From Candidatus Methanimicrococcus odontotermitis (GTDB lineage Archaea > Halobacteriota > Methanosarcinia > Methanosarcinales > Methanosarcinaceae): 64,000 nt of DNA. This document shows, in pieces, positions 16,349 to 25,461 of the stretch. The number at the start of each line of letters is the position of its first letter. Position 1 is the stretch's first letter. The position numbers and the translations under genes are program-made. The notes beneath the pieces were generated by a model. That model ran no database searches. It saw nothing but the letters and a program-made list of their open reading frames with translations, and had not been told where the DNA came from. The stretch spans positions 1-64,000 of the forward strand of contig JAITUZ010000001.1 of assembly GCA_031286065.1 (NCBI GenBank), read 5' to 3'.

Positions 16349-17314
16349 ATGAAAATTAATCCCCGCTGCACCTATTGTCTTTTATCGCGCATTCATTATC
16401 AATGTAATTTAGTGACAAAAGACGCCGGCTTGATCCACAAAGTTATGAAAGAATGCATTTCCGCTTTAAATGAAGAATATGACCCGTCCCGAACATCAAC
16501 GCACATCGGAACCGCTGTTCATCGCCGCTGTTTTGAAGTCCTGGAAAACCATGACCCGTACAAAGAAATAAAGGAAATGAATACGCGGACCGCTTTGGAG
16601 CTTCTGCCGTCTGTTCAAAAAATAATTTACGGTGAAAATGAAAAGGGGGAAGTGAATACAATTGAAAACAGTCCGCAGCCTTTGGAAGAGACATTTGAGA
16701 AAGCGGTCCTTGCGGCGGTCATCGGAAATTATTTTGATTTCGGCATCATGGGAATTGATGCTTCTGATGAAGAGTTTAAACTTAAATTTAAGGCGTTTTT
16801 TGAAAAAGGGCTCGACATCAATGACACAAAAGAAATGATGCGCCGGCTCCAAAAAGTCGTGTACATAACGGACAACTGCGGCGAAATCGTTTACGACCGC
16901 GAAGTTCTGAAAGTCATCAAACATATCGGCCGGCTTCAATATGAAAATGAAAAAAAGGCAGGCTCTGAAGCTGCCGCGCCCGAATTGATTCTGGTTGTCA
17001 GAGGAGCGCCGATTCTGACAGACGCGGTCATGGAAGACGCGAAGCGGCTGGATATGGCGTCTGTCGCCGACCGCGTTTTAACAACGGGTTCAAATTCGAT
17101 CGGCGTGATGTTTGAGGAAGCCCCGCCCGAAACAATCAAAGCGATGGAAGAAGCGACATTGATCATCAGCAAAGGTATGGCGAATTACGAAAGTTTGTCG
17201 GATGAAAAAGCTGTCCGGCCGATTGCGTACCTGCTGCGTTCAAAATGCGAGTCCGTCGCTGATTCTCTGGGCGTCGGCCTTGGAGAATCCGTTGCGAAAC
17301 TGGAAATCGAATAA
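16349..17314 (+). CDS. DUF89 / ARMT1-like metal-dependent phosphatase
   Basis: 321 residues. It starts with a Cys pair (CTYC at 7-10) found in archaeal DUF89 proteins, followed by a helical region, then the catalytic core with VYITDNCGEIVYDREVL (about 170-186), where Asp and Asn bind metal, and a VRGAPILTDAV segment (about 211-221). DUF89 enzymes are metal-dependent phosphatases thought to remove damaged or excess sugar phosphates. It lies upstream of gap, separated by 264 bases with its own promoter signals, so the two are probably separate units. Confidence 0.88.
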   Translation: MKINPRCTYCLLSRIHYQCNLVTKDAGLIHKVMKECISALNEEYDPSRTSTHIGTAVHRRCFEVLENHDPYKEIKEMNTRTALELLPSVQKIIYGENEKGEVNTIENSPQPLEETFEKAVLAAVIGNYFDFGIMGIDASDEEFKLKFKAFFEKGLDINDTKEMMRRLQKVVYITDNCGEIVYDREVLKVIKHIGRLQYENEKKAGSEAAAPELILVVRGAPILTDAVMEDAKRLDMASVADRVLTTGSNSIGVMFEEAPPETIKAMEEATLIISKGMANYESLSDEKAVRPIAYLLRSKCESVADSLGVGLGESVAKLEIE

Positions 17315-17436
17315 AGACGCCTATGATATCATGTCTTTGGAAGTGCGTTTTTTCTGTTTAATATGAAAATAATTGAATATTTTCAATTTGATTTTTAGAT
17401 TTTTTTATTTTGCCGATGTCTGTTTTATGATTTATC

Positions 17437-17471
17437 GTGCAAAGCCCCGTTTTGCACAACAATTATAAATA
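17437..17471 (+). promoter_or_regulatory. Inverted repeat next to the gap TATA box
   Basis: GTGCAAA (17437-17443) and TTTGCAC (17451-17457) form a perfect 7-base inverted repeat with a 7-base spacer, six bases before a good TATA box TATAAATA (17464-17471). The transcript would start near 17495, leaving a leader of about 85 bases before gap. The place and symmetry fit an operator for a dimeric regulator of glycolytic or gluconeogenic flux. A transcribed hairpin is ruled out for gap because the repeat is upstream of the start site. Confidence 0.5.
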
Positions 17472-17578
17472 AACAATACGCCTTGTTTTAAAAAATCGCT
17501 TTTTGGCGGATTCGAATTTTAAAATTGAGTGAACAGAATCAATATATTGACAGATATTTTTAAGAAAAGCAGGTACAG

Positions 17579-18601
17579 ATGGATATGTCTAAAGTTAAAG
17601 TCGCAATTAACGGATACGGGACCATCGGCAAACGCGTTGCTGATGCTGTCGCGCTCCAGGATGATATGGAATTAATCGGAATTTCAAAAACCCGCCCGAA
17701 TTTTGAAGCTAAAACGGCTGTGATGAAAGGGTATAACATTTACGCCCCCGCCGATAAAATCGACGCGTTTAAAAAAGACGGGTACGCGATTGCCGGCTCG
17801 ATTGAGGAAATGGTGAAAGAAGCCGACATTGTTGTTGACTGTACGCCCGGAAAAGTCGGCGTCTCCAACAAAGCCCTTTACGAAAAAGAAGGCGTCAAAG
17901 CCATCTGGCAGGGCGGTGAAAGCAAAGACATCGCGCCGCTTTCATTCAACTCAGAAGCCAATTATTCCGAAGCGATCGGCGCCGATTACGCCCGCGTCGT
18001 TTCCTGCAACACGACAGGTCTTTGCCGCGTGATTTATCCGCTTGACAAAAAATACGGCGTTGAAAAAGTCCGCGTTACCATTGTCAGAAGAGGTGGCGAT
18101 CCGGGAGACATTAAAAGCGGTCCGATCGACGCGCTGGTTTTAGACCCGATAAAATTGCCGTCGCACCACGGTCCTGATGTGAACACCATCATGCCGCACA
18201 TCAATATCACATCCGCCGCAATCAAAGCTCCGACTTCTTTTATGCATCTTCACGTCCTGAATATAAAACTGAAAAATGAATGCGGTGCGGAAGACGTGAA
18301 AAATTTGTTTGCCTCCCGACCGCGCATTCGAATGATTGCAGACGGTATTTCCGCCACGGCGGAGATTATTGAATTCGGCCGCGATATGGGAAGACCGAGA
18401 AATGATATGTGGGAAAACTGCGTTTTCAGAGATTCGGTTTCCGTTGATGACGGCGAACTTTACTTCTTCCAGGCGATTCACCAGGAATCCGATGTCATCC
18501 CTGAGAATATTGATGCCGTCCGCGCCATGATGTCTCTTGAAAAAGACAATATGAAATCCATTGAAAAAACAAATAAATCAATGGGTATCGGATTTCAGTA
18601 A
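17579..18601 (+). CDS. gap: Type II glyceraldehyde-3-phosphate dehydrogenase (archaeal, NAD(P)+)
   Basis: 340 residues. N-terminal nucleotide-binding VAINGYGTIGKRVADAV (about 7-23), catalytic Cys in VVSCNTTGLCRV (about 140-151) and the RRGGDPG loop (about 169-175) identify the archaeal type II enzyme, which differs strongly from bacterial GAPDH. It works in the reversible glycolysis/gluconeogenesis route. AGGT at 17571-17574 precedes ATG 17579; a second ATG at 17585 is two codons in. It has its own promoter with an inverted repeat. Confidence 0.96.
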   Translation: MDMSKVKVAINGYGTIGKRVADAVALQDDMELIGISKTRPNFEAKTAVMKGYNIYAPADKIDAFKKDGYAIAGSIEEMVKEADIVVDCTPGKVGVSNKALYEKEGVKAIWQGGESKDIAPLSFNSEANYSEAIGADYARVVSCNTTGLCRVIYPLDKKYGVEKVRVTIVRRGGDPGDIKSGPIDALVLDPIKLPSHHGPDVNTIMPHINITSAAIKAPTSFMHLHVLNIKLKNECGAEDVKNLFASRPRIRMIADGISATAEIIEFGRDMGRPRNDMWENCVFRDSVSVDDGELYFFQAIHQESDVIPENIDAVRAMMSLEKDNMKSIEKTNKSMGIGFQ

Positions 18602-18651
18602 AGTAATATAAAATAGAATAAAATAAAAACGCAATTCTGAAAGCAACCATC

Positions 18652-20202
18652 ATGTCTGCGGAACTTGTCATTCGAAACGATTGGGCTGAAAAATACCGCC
18701 CGAAAACGTTTAAAGATTTGATCGGCAACAAAAAAGCCCTTCACGAGCTTCGTCTGTGGGCGGAAGAATGGGAAAAAGGCGTTCCGGAGAAAAAAGCCGT
18801 CATTCTTTACGGAGCGGCAGGCATCGGCAAGACATCGGCCGCTGCGGCGCTGGCGGTTGAGACGGGCTGGGAGTACGTTGAAATGAACGCCGGAGATCAA
18901 AGAACGGCGGATGTGATCGAACGCGTTGCCGGCGCGGCGTCTCAAATGACAACGCTTTTCAGCCATGAAATCGGAGAGGACGGAAAAAAAAGATCGGGCA
19001 AACGGCTCATCGTTTTAGACGAAGCGGATAATCTGCACGGAACATATGATAAGGGCGGCAGCAAAGCAATCGCCGACGTGATCGATAAAACGACGCAGCC
19101 GATTCTGTTGATCGCGAACGATATTTACGGAATCACGCAGACGATTCGGTCTAAATCCATGGAAATCGAATTTTCAAGAATCCAAACACGGTCATTAGTT
19201 CCGGTTTTGATGAAAATCTGCCGAAATGAAGGGATATCGGCCAATGAAAATACGATTTTGAAAATCGCCGAAAATGCCGGCGGCGACGTCAGAAGCGCAA
19301 TCAATGATTTGCAGGCGGTTTCGGTCGGCAAAGCGGAAATTACCGAAAAAGACATTGTCGTCTCGGGCCGGGACGTGAAAGAAACGATTTTTAAAGCGCT
19401 TGTCAAGGTTTTTAAGGGACATCACCGAACAGACGCTTTAGACGCCGTCAAAACATTGGATGAAACGCCTGAAGATTTGATTTTATGGGTGGATGAAAAC
19501 CTGCCGATCCAATTCCCGAATCAAGAGCTGACAGAGAAAAACGCGGAAAGCGGCATCAATCCGGATGTCGCGAACGGATATAAAGTTCTTTCAAAAGCCG
19601 ATTTATATCTCGGGCGCGTGAGCCGCCGCCAAACGTACAGAATGTGGCGCTACGCCGGTTTTATGACAACGGTCGGACCGATGTCCGTTCGAACCCAAAA
19701 GTATGACGGATTCATTAAATACGTGTCGCCGTCAAAATGGAAAAAGATGGGTCAATCCCGATCCGTTCGGAACATGCGCGATAACATCGCCGTTAAAATC
19801 GCGGCCCGCCACAGCAAATCCATGCGCGTCTCCCGCAATGCAATTATTCCCTATTACCGGAAATTAATGGAAAACGAAGAATATGCCGTCGCGCTTGCCG
19901 GCGAATCTGACTTTGACATGGATGAACTGGTTTATCTTTTAAAAGCGAAATCGGCGACAAAAAAAATTCAATCCGTTTATGAAAAATCCCGTTTGATCGC
20001 CGACGCGAAGCGGCCGGCGGAAACCGAATTCTTTAAAACGCCCGAAACTGAAAAAAGAGCCGGCGCCGCGGCCGCTGATAAAAATCAAATAACGCTTGAA
20101 GAAATCACGAAAAAGAGCGAAGAAAAGAAAGCGGAAGAAATCCGGGCCGCCGCAAAACCGGAAGAAAAACCGAAAAATCAAAAAAGTTTATTTGATTTTT
20201 GA
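18652..20202 (+). CDS. rfcL: Replication factor C large subunit
   Basis: 516 residues, AAA+ clamp loader large subunit. N-terminal WAEKYRPKTFKDLIGN (about 8-23) is the RFC box; Walker A is GAAGIGKTSAA (about 51-61), Walker B is VLDEADNLHG (about 121-130), and a sensor region follows. The long lysine- and glutamate-rich C-terminal tail ends in QKSLFDF, a PIP box for binding the sliding clamp PCNA. It loads PCNA with RfcS subunits, which are not in this window. It converges on sbds. Confidence 0.96.
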   Translation: MSAELVIRNDWAEKYRPKTFKDLIGNKKALHELRLWAEEWEKGVPEKKAVILYGAAGIGKTSAAAALAVETGWEYVEMNAGDQRTADVIERVAGAASQMTTLFSHEIGEDGKKRSGKRLIVLDEADNLHGTYDKGGSKAIADVIDKTTQPILLIANDIYGITQTIRSKSMEIEFSRIQTRSLVPVLMKICRNEGISANENTILKIAENAGGDVRSAINDLQAVSVGKAEITEKDIVVSGRDVKETIFKALVKVFKGHHRTDALDAVKTLDETPEDLILWVDENLPIQFPNQELTEKNAESGINPDVANGYKVLSKADLYLGRVSRRQTYRMWRYAGFMTTVGPMSVRTQKYDGFIKYVSPSKWKKMGQSRSVRNMRDNIAVKIAARHSKSMRVSRNAIIPYYRKLMENEEYAVALAGESDFDMDELVYLLKAKSATKKIQSVYEKSRLIADAKRPAETEFFKTPETEKRAGAAAADKNQITLEEITKKSEEKKAEEIRAAAKPEEKPKNQKSLFDF

Positions 20203-20204
20203 TT

Positions 20205-20295
20205 CATTTTTTTAAAAAAAACAGCGGCTGTTTCTCTTTTTTTGTCGGCTGTTTATCTCTTTTTTAAAACGTCTGCTGTTTATCTGTTAAAAACA
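20205..20295. terminator. T-rich converging-gene terminator region
   Basis: Between the convergent rfcL and sbds, T-rich units each start with a (G)CGGCTGTTT/GTCTGCTGTTT core followed by TTTTTT runs (about 20222-20290). The repeated CTGTTT(A/C)TCT pattern with poly-T tracts fits archaeal T-rich termination for the plus strand. Confidence 0.4.
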
Positions 20296-20315
20296 GGGCC
20301 GGGAGCCGAAATGAT

Positions 20316-21029
20316 TTATTCTCTCGGCGCGTCGTCTTTTATTAATTTCGTTTCAGCTTCGCCTTTTGTGATATGATTCAATAAAGCGTAAAAATCGGTC
20401 TGCATGCCTGCCGGAATGCGGACGACCGCAATCCAGGAGCCGTCTTTCTGCCATTCATTTTTCAGCATTTTTCCGAATGCGGAAATATCACCGTAGGCTT
20501 TGGGCGCGTAAAGCGGCGGGATTTTGACGGCGACGCTGACTTCTTCAAAACGGATCGGGATCAGCGGGCGGATCGCTTTCATCGTGATTTGGACATTCTC
20601 ATCCACGCTTTTCATCGGGTCGATGTTGACTTTGGCTTCCTCCATCGCGATTTCAATGCGCTGCGGCGGATGCGGCGCCATGGTCTGCGGGTTGACGGCG
20701 TTTTGAGCGATGAATGTCACGACCAGCCGGCGCTTCTCTTCCAAGAAACGCTTGCGCTGTTCTTTTGTCAGCTGAATTTCGCCCTCTTTTAAAATCAAGG
20801 CGGCGACTTGAAGAACATCGTCGGTCCGAAATGTTGAAACAAGATCGGAGTCCGCGATTTTATCGCCGCGGCTCGCGTTTTCAAAAACCGTTTCAACCGC
20901 CAGAATTTCGGCGACGCTGATTTCTTCGCCGCGCTTGTAAGCGAGCGCAAGTTCGGGGTCGACAAGAATTTCGAATTCTTTGCTTCCTTTTTTAATATGA
21001 GCCGTCACGGCATCGTCAAGTGAAACCAT
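20316..21029 (-). CDS. SBDS ribosome maturation protein
   Basis: 237 residues with the SBDS/Sdo1 architecture: N-terminal FYSH domain with FEILVDPELALAYKRGE (about 19-35), a central helical domain with the TKEQRKRFLEEKRR helix (about 94-107), and a ferredoxin-like C-terminal domain. It helps release the anti-association factor aIF6 from the large subunit. It closes the minus-strand cluster rpl15e-COG1325-rpp30-pop5-psmA. In most euryarchaea rrp4 follows directly; here rfcL converges instead and rrp4 is about 36 kb away on the other strand. Confidence 0.94.
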   Translation of the reverse strand: MVSLDDAVTAHIKKGSKEFEILVDPELALAYKRGEEISVAEILAVETVFENASRGDKIADSDLVSTFRTDDVLQVAALILKEGEIQLTKEQRKRFLEEKRRLVVTFIAQNAVNPQTMAPHPPQRIEIAMEEAKVNIDPMKSVDENVQITMKAIRPLIPIRFEEVSVAVKIPPLYAPKAYGDISAFGKMLKNEWQKDGSWIAVVRIPAGMQTDFYALLNHITKGEAETKLIKDDAPRE

Positions 21030-21151
21030 AAAATCAAATCCTGAAATTTCTTTACTTTACTGCTTCTATGCTTGATTTCATTTAAAGCGTTTTGGTAAAA
21101 AATAACGAAAAAAAGAAGAAATCCGCCCGAAGCGGATGACACTCAAGACAA

Positions 21152-21943
21152 TTAAATATCCAAGTCTCCGGCGGAGGCGGAAGAATCGGACTCAGCCGCG
21201 TCTTCTTCCGTTTTCGGATATTTCTGATAGATTTTGTCGGCGTAAACTTTGACTTCTTCAGTCGTCAGTTTATGGAATTCCTTATCGCAAACCGGAATCA
21301 AGCCGACTTCAAGTGTCTCGGGCTTGAATTTGCCGTCGGCGGCTTTGTAAAGCGCTTCAACGCCGAGAAGAATCGCGTCTTCCAATGACATTTCTTCATT
21401 ATAATCCGATTCAAAGGCTTCAATAACAGGAATACGGCCGGCGCCGATCGCTGTCGCTTTGTATTCCAAAAGCGCGCCGCTCGGGTCCGTTTCAAAGAGG
21501 CGGGGCGTATTGTCTTCAACGCCCGCAATCAAAAGGGATGTGCCGTACGGACGCGTGCCGCCGTATTGCGTAAAAGTCTGTTTGTGATCGCAGATTTTTT
21601 TAGAAATGACTTCAACCCCGATGGGTTCATCGTAAGAAACGCGGTTGACCTGCGCTTCAACGCGGGCGCGGTCAATCAACGCGCGGGCATCGGCGACAAG
21701 ACCGGATGTCGCAGCGCCGATATGGTCATCGATTTGGAAAATTTTTTCAATGGAATGGGCTTCAATCAAACGGCTGGAAACGCGCTTATCAACCAATAAG
21801 ACAACGCCGTCCTTGACTTTAATGCCGACGGCGGTTGTTCCTCTTTTAACCGCTTCTCTGGCGTATTCCACTTGATAAAGGCGGCCGTCGGGGGAAAAGA
21901 CTGTGCTCGCGCGGTCGTACATTTGGGGGGCCATATCTTTCAT
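21152..21943 (-). CDS. psmA: Proteasome subunit alpha
   Basis: 263 residues. The N-terminal gate [20 protein letters not shown] (about 4-23) and [17 protein letters not shown] are the archaeal alpha-subunit signature, and the end is an acidic/Ser-rich tail (about 240-263). It forms the outer rings of the 20S proteasome, opened by PAN (encoded at 37.6-38.8 kb). GGAG precedes the ATG at 21943 by 9 bases and a TATA box lies 36 bases upstream, suggesting a short leader and an internal promoter within the cluster. Confidence 0.96.
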   Translation of the reverse strand: MKDMAPQMYDRASTVFSPDGRLYQVEYAREAVKRGTTAVGIKVKDGVVLLVDKRVSSRLIEAHSIEKIFQIDDHIGAATSGLVADARALIDRARVEAQVNRVSYDEPIGVEVISKKICDHKQTFTQYGGTRPYGTSLLIAGVEDNTPRLFETDPSGALLEYKATAIGAGRIPVIEAFESDYNEEMSLEDAILLGVEALYKAADGKFKPETLEVGLIPVCDKEFHKLTTEEVKVYADKIYQKYPKTEEDAAESDSSASAGDLDI

Positions 21944-21978
21944 GATCTAAGTCTCCTGATATTTTTAATTTATTTAGA

Positions 21979-21987
21979 TATTTATAA
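21979..21987 (-). promoter_or_regulatory. TATA box of psmA
   Basis: On the minus strand GCATTATAAATATC contains a good archaeal TATA box (TTATAAATA) centred about 40 bases upstream of the psmA start codon, which would give a transcript start about 12 bases before the ATG. Confidence 0.5.
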
Positions 21988-22078
21988 TGCAAAGTTAAAA
22001 TGAATTAAAATAAATATGAGTTTTACTTTCATATGAACCAATCAATATAAAGATTCGGGAAGTCAGCCGCCGGCTGAA

Positions 22079-22432
22079 TCACTCTGTTGCGGCTCTGTTT
22101 TCTTTTTGAAGAAATTTCGTCAGCGCGCCCTTCACGGTTCCCGAAACGCCCGCTGTCCGAACAATCACTTTTTGGCCGTCAATCATGGTGATGAACGCCA
22201 AAACGCCGATCGTCTGCGAAACTGAAGTGTGGTGACATTTTATAATGCCGGCGCTGCCTTCAAAACCGAGAACCGAAATGCCGCAGACGGCAAATCCCGC
22301 ATCGCCCAAAACAGCGCAGCCCGCCTGAGAAACAGCCGCTATAAAAGCGTTTCTTTGAACAGGGGCAGCGCTGACGAGTTCAACGGCAATATATCTTTTT
22401 CGTTTTCGAAGTGACGGTAAGAGCGGTTCCAA
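22079..22432 (-). CDS. rnp2: RNase P protein component 2 (Pop5)
   Basis: The Pop5 family start is normally a few residues before the LRxxKRYIA motif. Here LPSLRKRKRYIAVELVS lies right after a TTG at 22432, giving a 117-residue protein of family size; GGGTG a few bases upstream can serve as ribosome-binding site. In-frame ATGs at 22492 and 22525 would add 20 or 31 residues that do not resemble the family. With RNase P RNA, Rpp30 and other proteins it matures the 5' end of tRNAs. It follows rpp30 and precedes psmA. Confidence 0.82.
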   Translation of the reverse strand: MEPLLPSLRKRKRYIAVELVSAAPVQRNAFIAAVSQAGCAVLGDAGFAVCGISVLGFEGSAGIIKCHHTSVSQTIGVLAFITMIDGQKVIVRTAGVSGTVKGALTKFLQKENRAATE

Positions 22433-22607
22433 ATGAATACACCCGGCTTTTAAGATACAGGTAAAAGGAACATAAGAGGATTTAATCATTTTGTTCGGAA
22501 AAATCGGCCGAACTGCGTTTTTCACGATGAATGCGATGTGAATGGTCTTTGAATCATTTTTGCTGCTTATAAATTATTACGATAGAAGACGCAAACAGCA
22601 CCGGAAG

Positions 22608-23465
22608 TCAATCCTGCCTCTCATTTGATATCATTTCAACTCCGGATGAGATGATTTGACCGGATTTTTGTTTTTTCCGGCGTTCAAAGATTTCCGCGGG
22701 AACATCCGAAACGCCCCGGACCGCTTCTTCTTTGGATAATCCGAGAAGTGTGCCGAAAGCTTCGCATTCATACGGCCCGCGAGCCTCATAATAAGAAACG
22801 GCGCCGCTGACCGGCAAAACGGGAACGCCGTATTTCCGAAGAATCGGAATCATTTCCATGCAATCCGAAAACAGTTTGCTTCTGCGGTATCCTTTGGTCT
22901 GTAAAAACGGATATAAGTCAAACGCGAAAGCGGTTTTTTTATCCCGCGCGATTTTAGCGGCGATGTGATTGATTTGACCGGCACTGACATGAAGAGTGCT
23001 GCCGCTGTTTTGTGAACGCTTTTCTGCGTAAGAGACGGGAATGATCAGATCCGTTTCAAATGATTCCGCAGCCGCGCGGATAATCTTTTCATCAGAAGAG
23101 CGGACAGCGATAAAGTCGGCATTCGGTCTTTCTTTTCGAATCAGAGAATACAGTTCATTTTCACTGCCGGCTTCAATTTCAACGCAATTATGACAGCGAA
23201 CGGGACCGTCGGATTTCATAAGAGAACGATAAACACCGTCAAAGTCAGAGTCCCGTTGACCGGGTTTTTTGAAAAAGATAATATCCGTGAACCCGAATTT
23301 TTTGAAAAACGAACCGATATGAACCGCAAGTGAAGAATCAGTTTCGGAATCCATGCTTTCCGCCGCGTCGGAACAAATATCTTCGATCAAATCAGCGGAA
23401 ACGTAATCAAAATACCGTTTGGTCCGGATCGGTCGAACATGATCGACTGAATTATTTGCAGCCAA
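22608..23465 (-). CDS. rnp3: RNase P protein component 3 (Rpp30)
   Basis: About 285 residues with the Rpp30 alpha/beta barrel; FAFDLYPFLQTKGYRRSK and the MIPILRKYGVPVLPVSGA-like stretch near the C-terminus are typical (read in pieces). No ATG lies near the family start. A TTG at 23465 has a strong GGAGG six bases upstream and overlaps the previous gene by 14 bases, so translational coupling is likely. The N-terminus before RYFDYVSADL is somewhat longer than usual. It partners with Pop5 in RNase P. Confidence 0.82.
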   Translation of the reverse strand: MAANNSVDHVRPIRTKRYFDYVSADLIEDICSDAAESMDSETDSSLAVHIGSFFKKFGFTDIIFFKKPGQRDSDFDGVYRSLMKSDGPVRCHNCVEIEAGSENELYSLIRKERPNADFIAVRSSDEKIIRAAAESFETDLIIPVSYAEKRSQNSGSTLHVSAGQINHIAAKIARDKKTAFAFDLYPFLQTKGYRRSKLFSDCMEMIPILRKYGVPVLPVSGAVSYYEARGPYECEAFGTLLGLSKEEAVRGVSDVPAEIFERRKKQKSGQIISSGVEMISNERQD

Positions 23466-23907
23466 ACAATTCCTCCACGATCGGACCGGCTTTTTCCCAG
23501 GATTTCGGATAAGTTTCAATTTTGACGCGGACGAAAACGGCATCCGAAGACTCTGTGAATTTGAGTTTTCCGGCTGCTGCGGCCTGCTTTGAAAAACGCA
23601 TATAGAAATTTAAATCATCATCCAAACGCTCAGGCATTTGGCCGCGAAGGGTTTCCAAATCTTCTTCGCTGATGTTTGCTTTGAAAAATTGAACGAATTT
23701 AGAACAAGCGCCTTTTTTCTTTAAAACGGCGGTTTTAATGTGAATCGGATTATTGAAGTGCCCTTCGGTCTCGATTATTTCTTTCAGATCCGAAAGTTCT
23801 TCTTTTGGAGAGAGGCAGGGCGCCAAAAAAAAATCCAGAGCCGAGTCGACTCCGGACAAATCTTCTGTCGCGTGCGCGATGACGCGAAAATTGATATGAT
23901 GAATCAA
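23452..23907 (-). CDS. COG1325-type RNA-binding protein of the exosome superoperon
   Basis: 151 residues matching the small archaeal RNA-binding family (DUF54/COG1325) always found between rpl15e and rpp30: it begins MIHHINFRVIAHATED and carries IHIKTAVLKKKG (about 56-67) and VFVRVKIETYPKSW (about 125-138). The family is related to the ribosomal L5-like fold and is thought to act in rRNA processing, but its exact job is unknown. It follows rpl15e without a gap and overlaps rpp30. Confidence 0.88.
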   Translation of the reverse strand: MIHHINFRVIAHATEDLSGVDSALDFFLAPCLSPKEELSDLKEIIETEGHFNNPIHIKTAVLKKKGACSKFVQFFKANISEEDLETLRGQMPERLDDDLNFYMRFSKQAAAAGKLKFTESSDAVFVRVKIETYPKSWEKAGPIVEELFGCK

Positions 23908-24498
23908 TCACTTTCCTCTGTTCATGTGTGCGCGAAGGCTCGGTCTGTTCTTTTCAGAACCGTTTCCGCGGACCATTAAACCTCTGCCTTTTTTGCCGGC
24001 GCTGGTGAGACCGCGCTGCGCTCTGCCGCGGTTTGCGGGGTTGCAGATCCAGTTCAAGCGTTTGTCGCTCTGAATTACGGGGTGGCTCGGGTCAACGAGA
24101 ATCACTTCGTACCACTTGAATTTACCGTCCTGAGCAACCCAGTAGGAGTTGAGGACTTCCATGTTCGGATATTTGCGTCCGGCGCGTTCTTCACAGATTC
24201 TCTGGATGCTTTTGCCGGCTGTGATTTTGCTCATGCCCATGTTGTGCGTACGTCTGCCGCGGATGTATCGGGGCTTTCTGAGACCGCCGCGTCTGACTTT
24301 AACGCGCGTGACGATGATGCCCTGCTTGGCTTTGTAGCCGAGGGATCTGGCGCGGTCGATTCTTGTCGGATGTTCAAGTCTTGTCACGGAACCTTCTTTT
24401 CTCCAAATCTGGAGACGTTCCCATCTGAGCTCATCCACGTAGGTTTCTTCTGGTTTTTTCCAGGCATCCCTAACGTATCCATAGTAAGATTTTACCAT
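23908..24498 (-). CDS. rpl15e: 50S ribosomal protein L15e
   Basis: 196 residues, highly basic. Typical L15e segments: [18 protein letters not shown] at the start, [21 protein letters not shown] (in two parts, about 40-60) and the ending with [12 protein letters not shown] and NRGK. It heads the minus-strand ribosome/RNase P/proteasome cluster and has a TATA-like CTTTAAATG on the minus strand near 24605-24612, about 110 bases upstream. Gene length is normal. Confidence 0.96.
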   Translation of the reverse strand: MVKSYYGYVRDAWKKPEETYVDELRWERLQIWRKEGSVTRLEHPTRIDRARSLGYKAKQGIIVTRVKVRRGGLRKPRYIRGRRTHNMGMSKITAGKSIQRICEERAGRKYPNMEVLNSYWVAQDGKFKWYEVILVDPSHPVIQSDKRLNWICNPANRGRAQRGLTSAGKKGRGLMVRGNGSEKNRPSLRAHMNRGK

Positions 24499-24604
24499 TG
24501 TGTTTCACCAATTTTATTGTTTCACGGTTCAGCCGCCATCTTTTGCCGGCCACATTCCAACGGGACGGATCCCGAAATGAAACATTTGCTGTATCCGTTC
24601 ATTG

Positions 24605-24612
24605 CATTTAAA
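24605..24612 (-). promoter_or_regulatory. Likely promoter of rpl15e cluster
   Basis: On the minus strand ACCTTTAAATGC gives a TATA box preceded by an ACC-type BRE-like element. It implies a leader of roughly 80 bases before rpl15e. Confidence 0.4.
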
Positions 24613-24732
24613 GGTTTTTAAGGGTCGGGATTTGTATATCAAGTCTGTTTTGGCGGACCCGCAATTGATTCATTATTTTTTAAAATAAATTACATACTCC
24701 GGCTTGGAAACTCATAATGTGGTTTGTTTGGA

Positions 24733-25446
24733 TTATATTATTCCCTCACTCAGTCGCATCAAAGCGGAATATAATAACAAAAGCCATGCTAATAAAAACG
24801 GACTCCATGCAAATGCCCGAAGGCTAAGGATATGTTTCTTAGAAACGAAACAATAAACAAAATATAATCCGAAACACAGCGGGATCAAACCCGCATACGG
24901 AATAAAATCATTCATTATTTCTAAGACGATGAGAGCAGCAAAAATAACTGTAGCTGCCGCCATCAAAAATAACATAACCGTTCGGATTCCCTTTCTAATG
25001 CTTTCTTCATTCTTTTCAAGTAAGGCCGCGTAAGAGTAATACAAAAAAGTTAACGGTATCAGATAAAATAACACGATTCCCATTCCGATATGTTCTGAAA
25101 TGGGACCTCGAATACTAAAAGCAAAACAAACGGCTGCAAAACAGCATGATGTGAATCCGACACCGTAGAAAAAAACATTTGTTTCGAAATTAAATTTTTT
25201 CATAAAGACAAAATACAATATAAAATGAAGAATCAGTCCGGCTGCGCAAGAGAGTATCGGCGTTAATATCTCGACAATGATCTGCAGGGATATAACATCC
25301 CCGGCCATTATCAGCATGATATATATGAAAAAGAAATATAAGATTGACAGCAAAATTAACAATAACGGCAATGACAAAAGACAGCATTCGATAAGAGGAA
25401 CTGTGTTTTGTTTGAGTTTTTGAGTTACAGCAGCTATAACAGTCAT
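24733..25446 (-). CDS. Membrane protein of unknown function
   Basis: 237 residues with about seven hydrophobic helices and no recognisable motif. A GAGGGAGAA ribosome-binding site stands before the ATG at 25446. It begins 15 bases after the large secreted phospholipase-like gene and is on the same strand, so the two likely form an operon; a role in export or anchoring of that protein is possible but unproven. The DNA is AT-rich compared with the ribosomal cluster next to it. Confidence 0.75.
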   Translation of the reverse strand: MTVIAAVTQKLKQNTVPLIECCLLSLPLLLILLSILYFFFIYIMLIMAGDVISLQIIVEILTPILSCAAGLILHFILYFVFMKKFNFETNVFFYGVGFTSCCFAAVCFAFSIRGPISEHIGMGIVLFYLIPLTFLYYSYAALLEKNEESIRKGIRTVMLFLMAAATVIFAALIVLEIMNDFIPYAGLIPLCFGLYFVYCFVSKKHILSLRAFAWSPFLLAWLLLLYSALMRLSEGII

Positions 25447-25461
25447 AATTCTCCCTCATTT

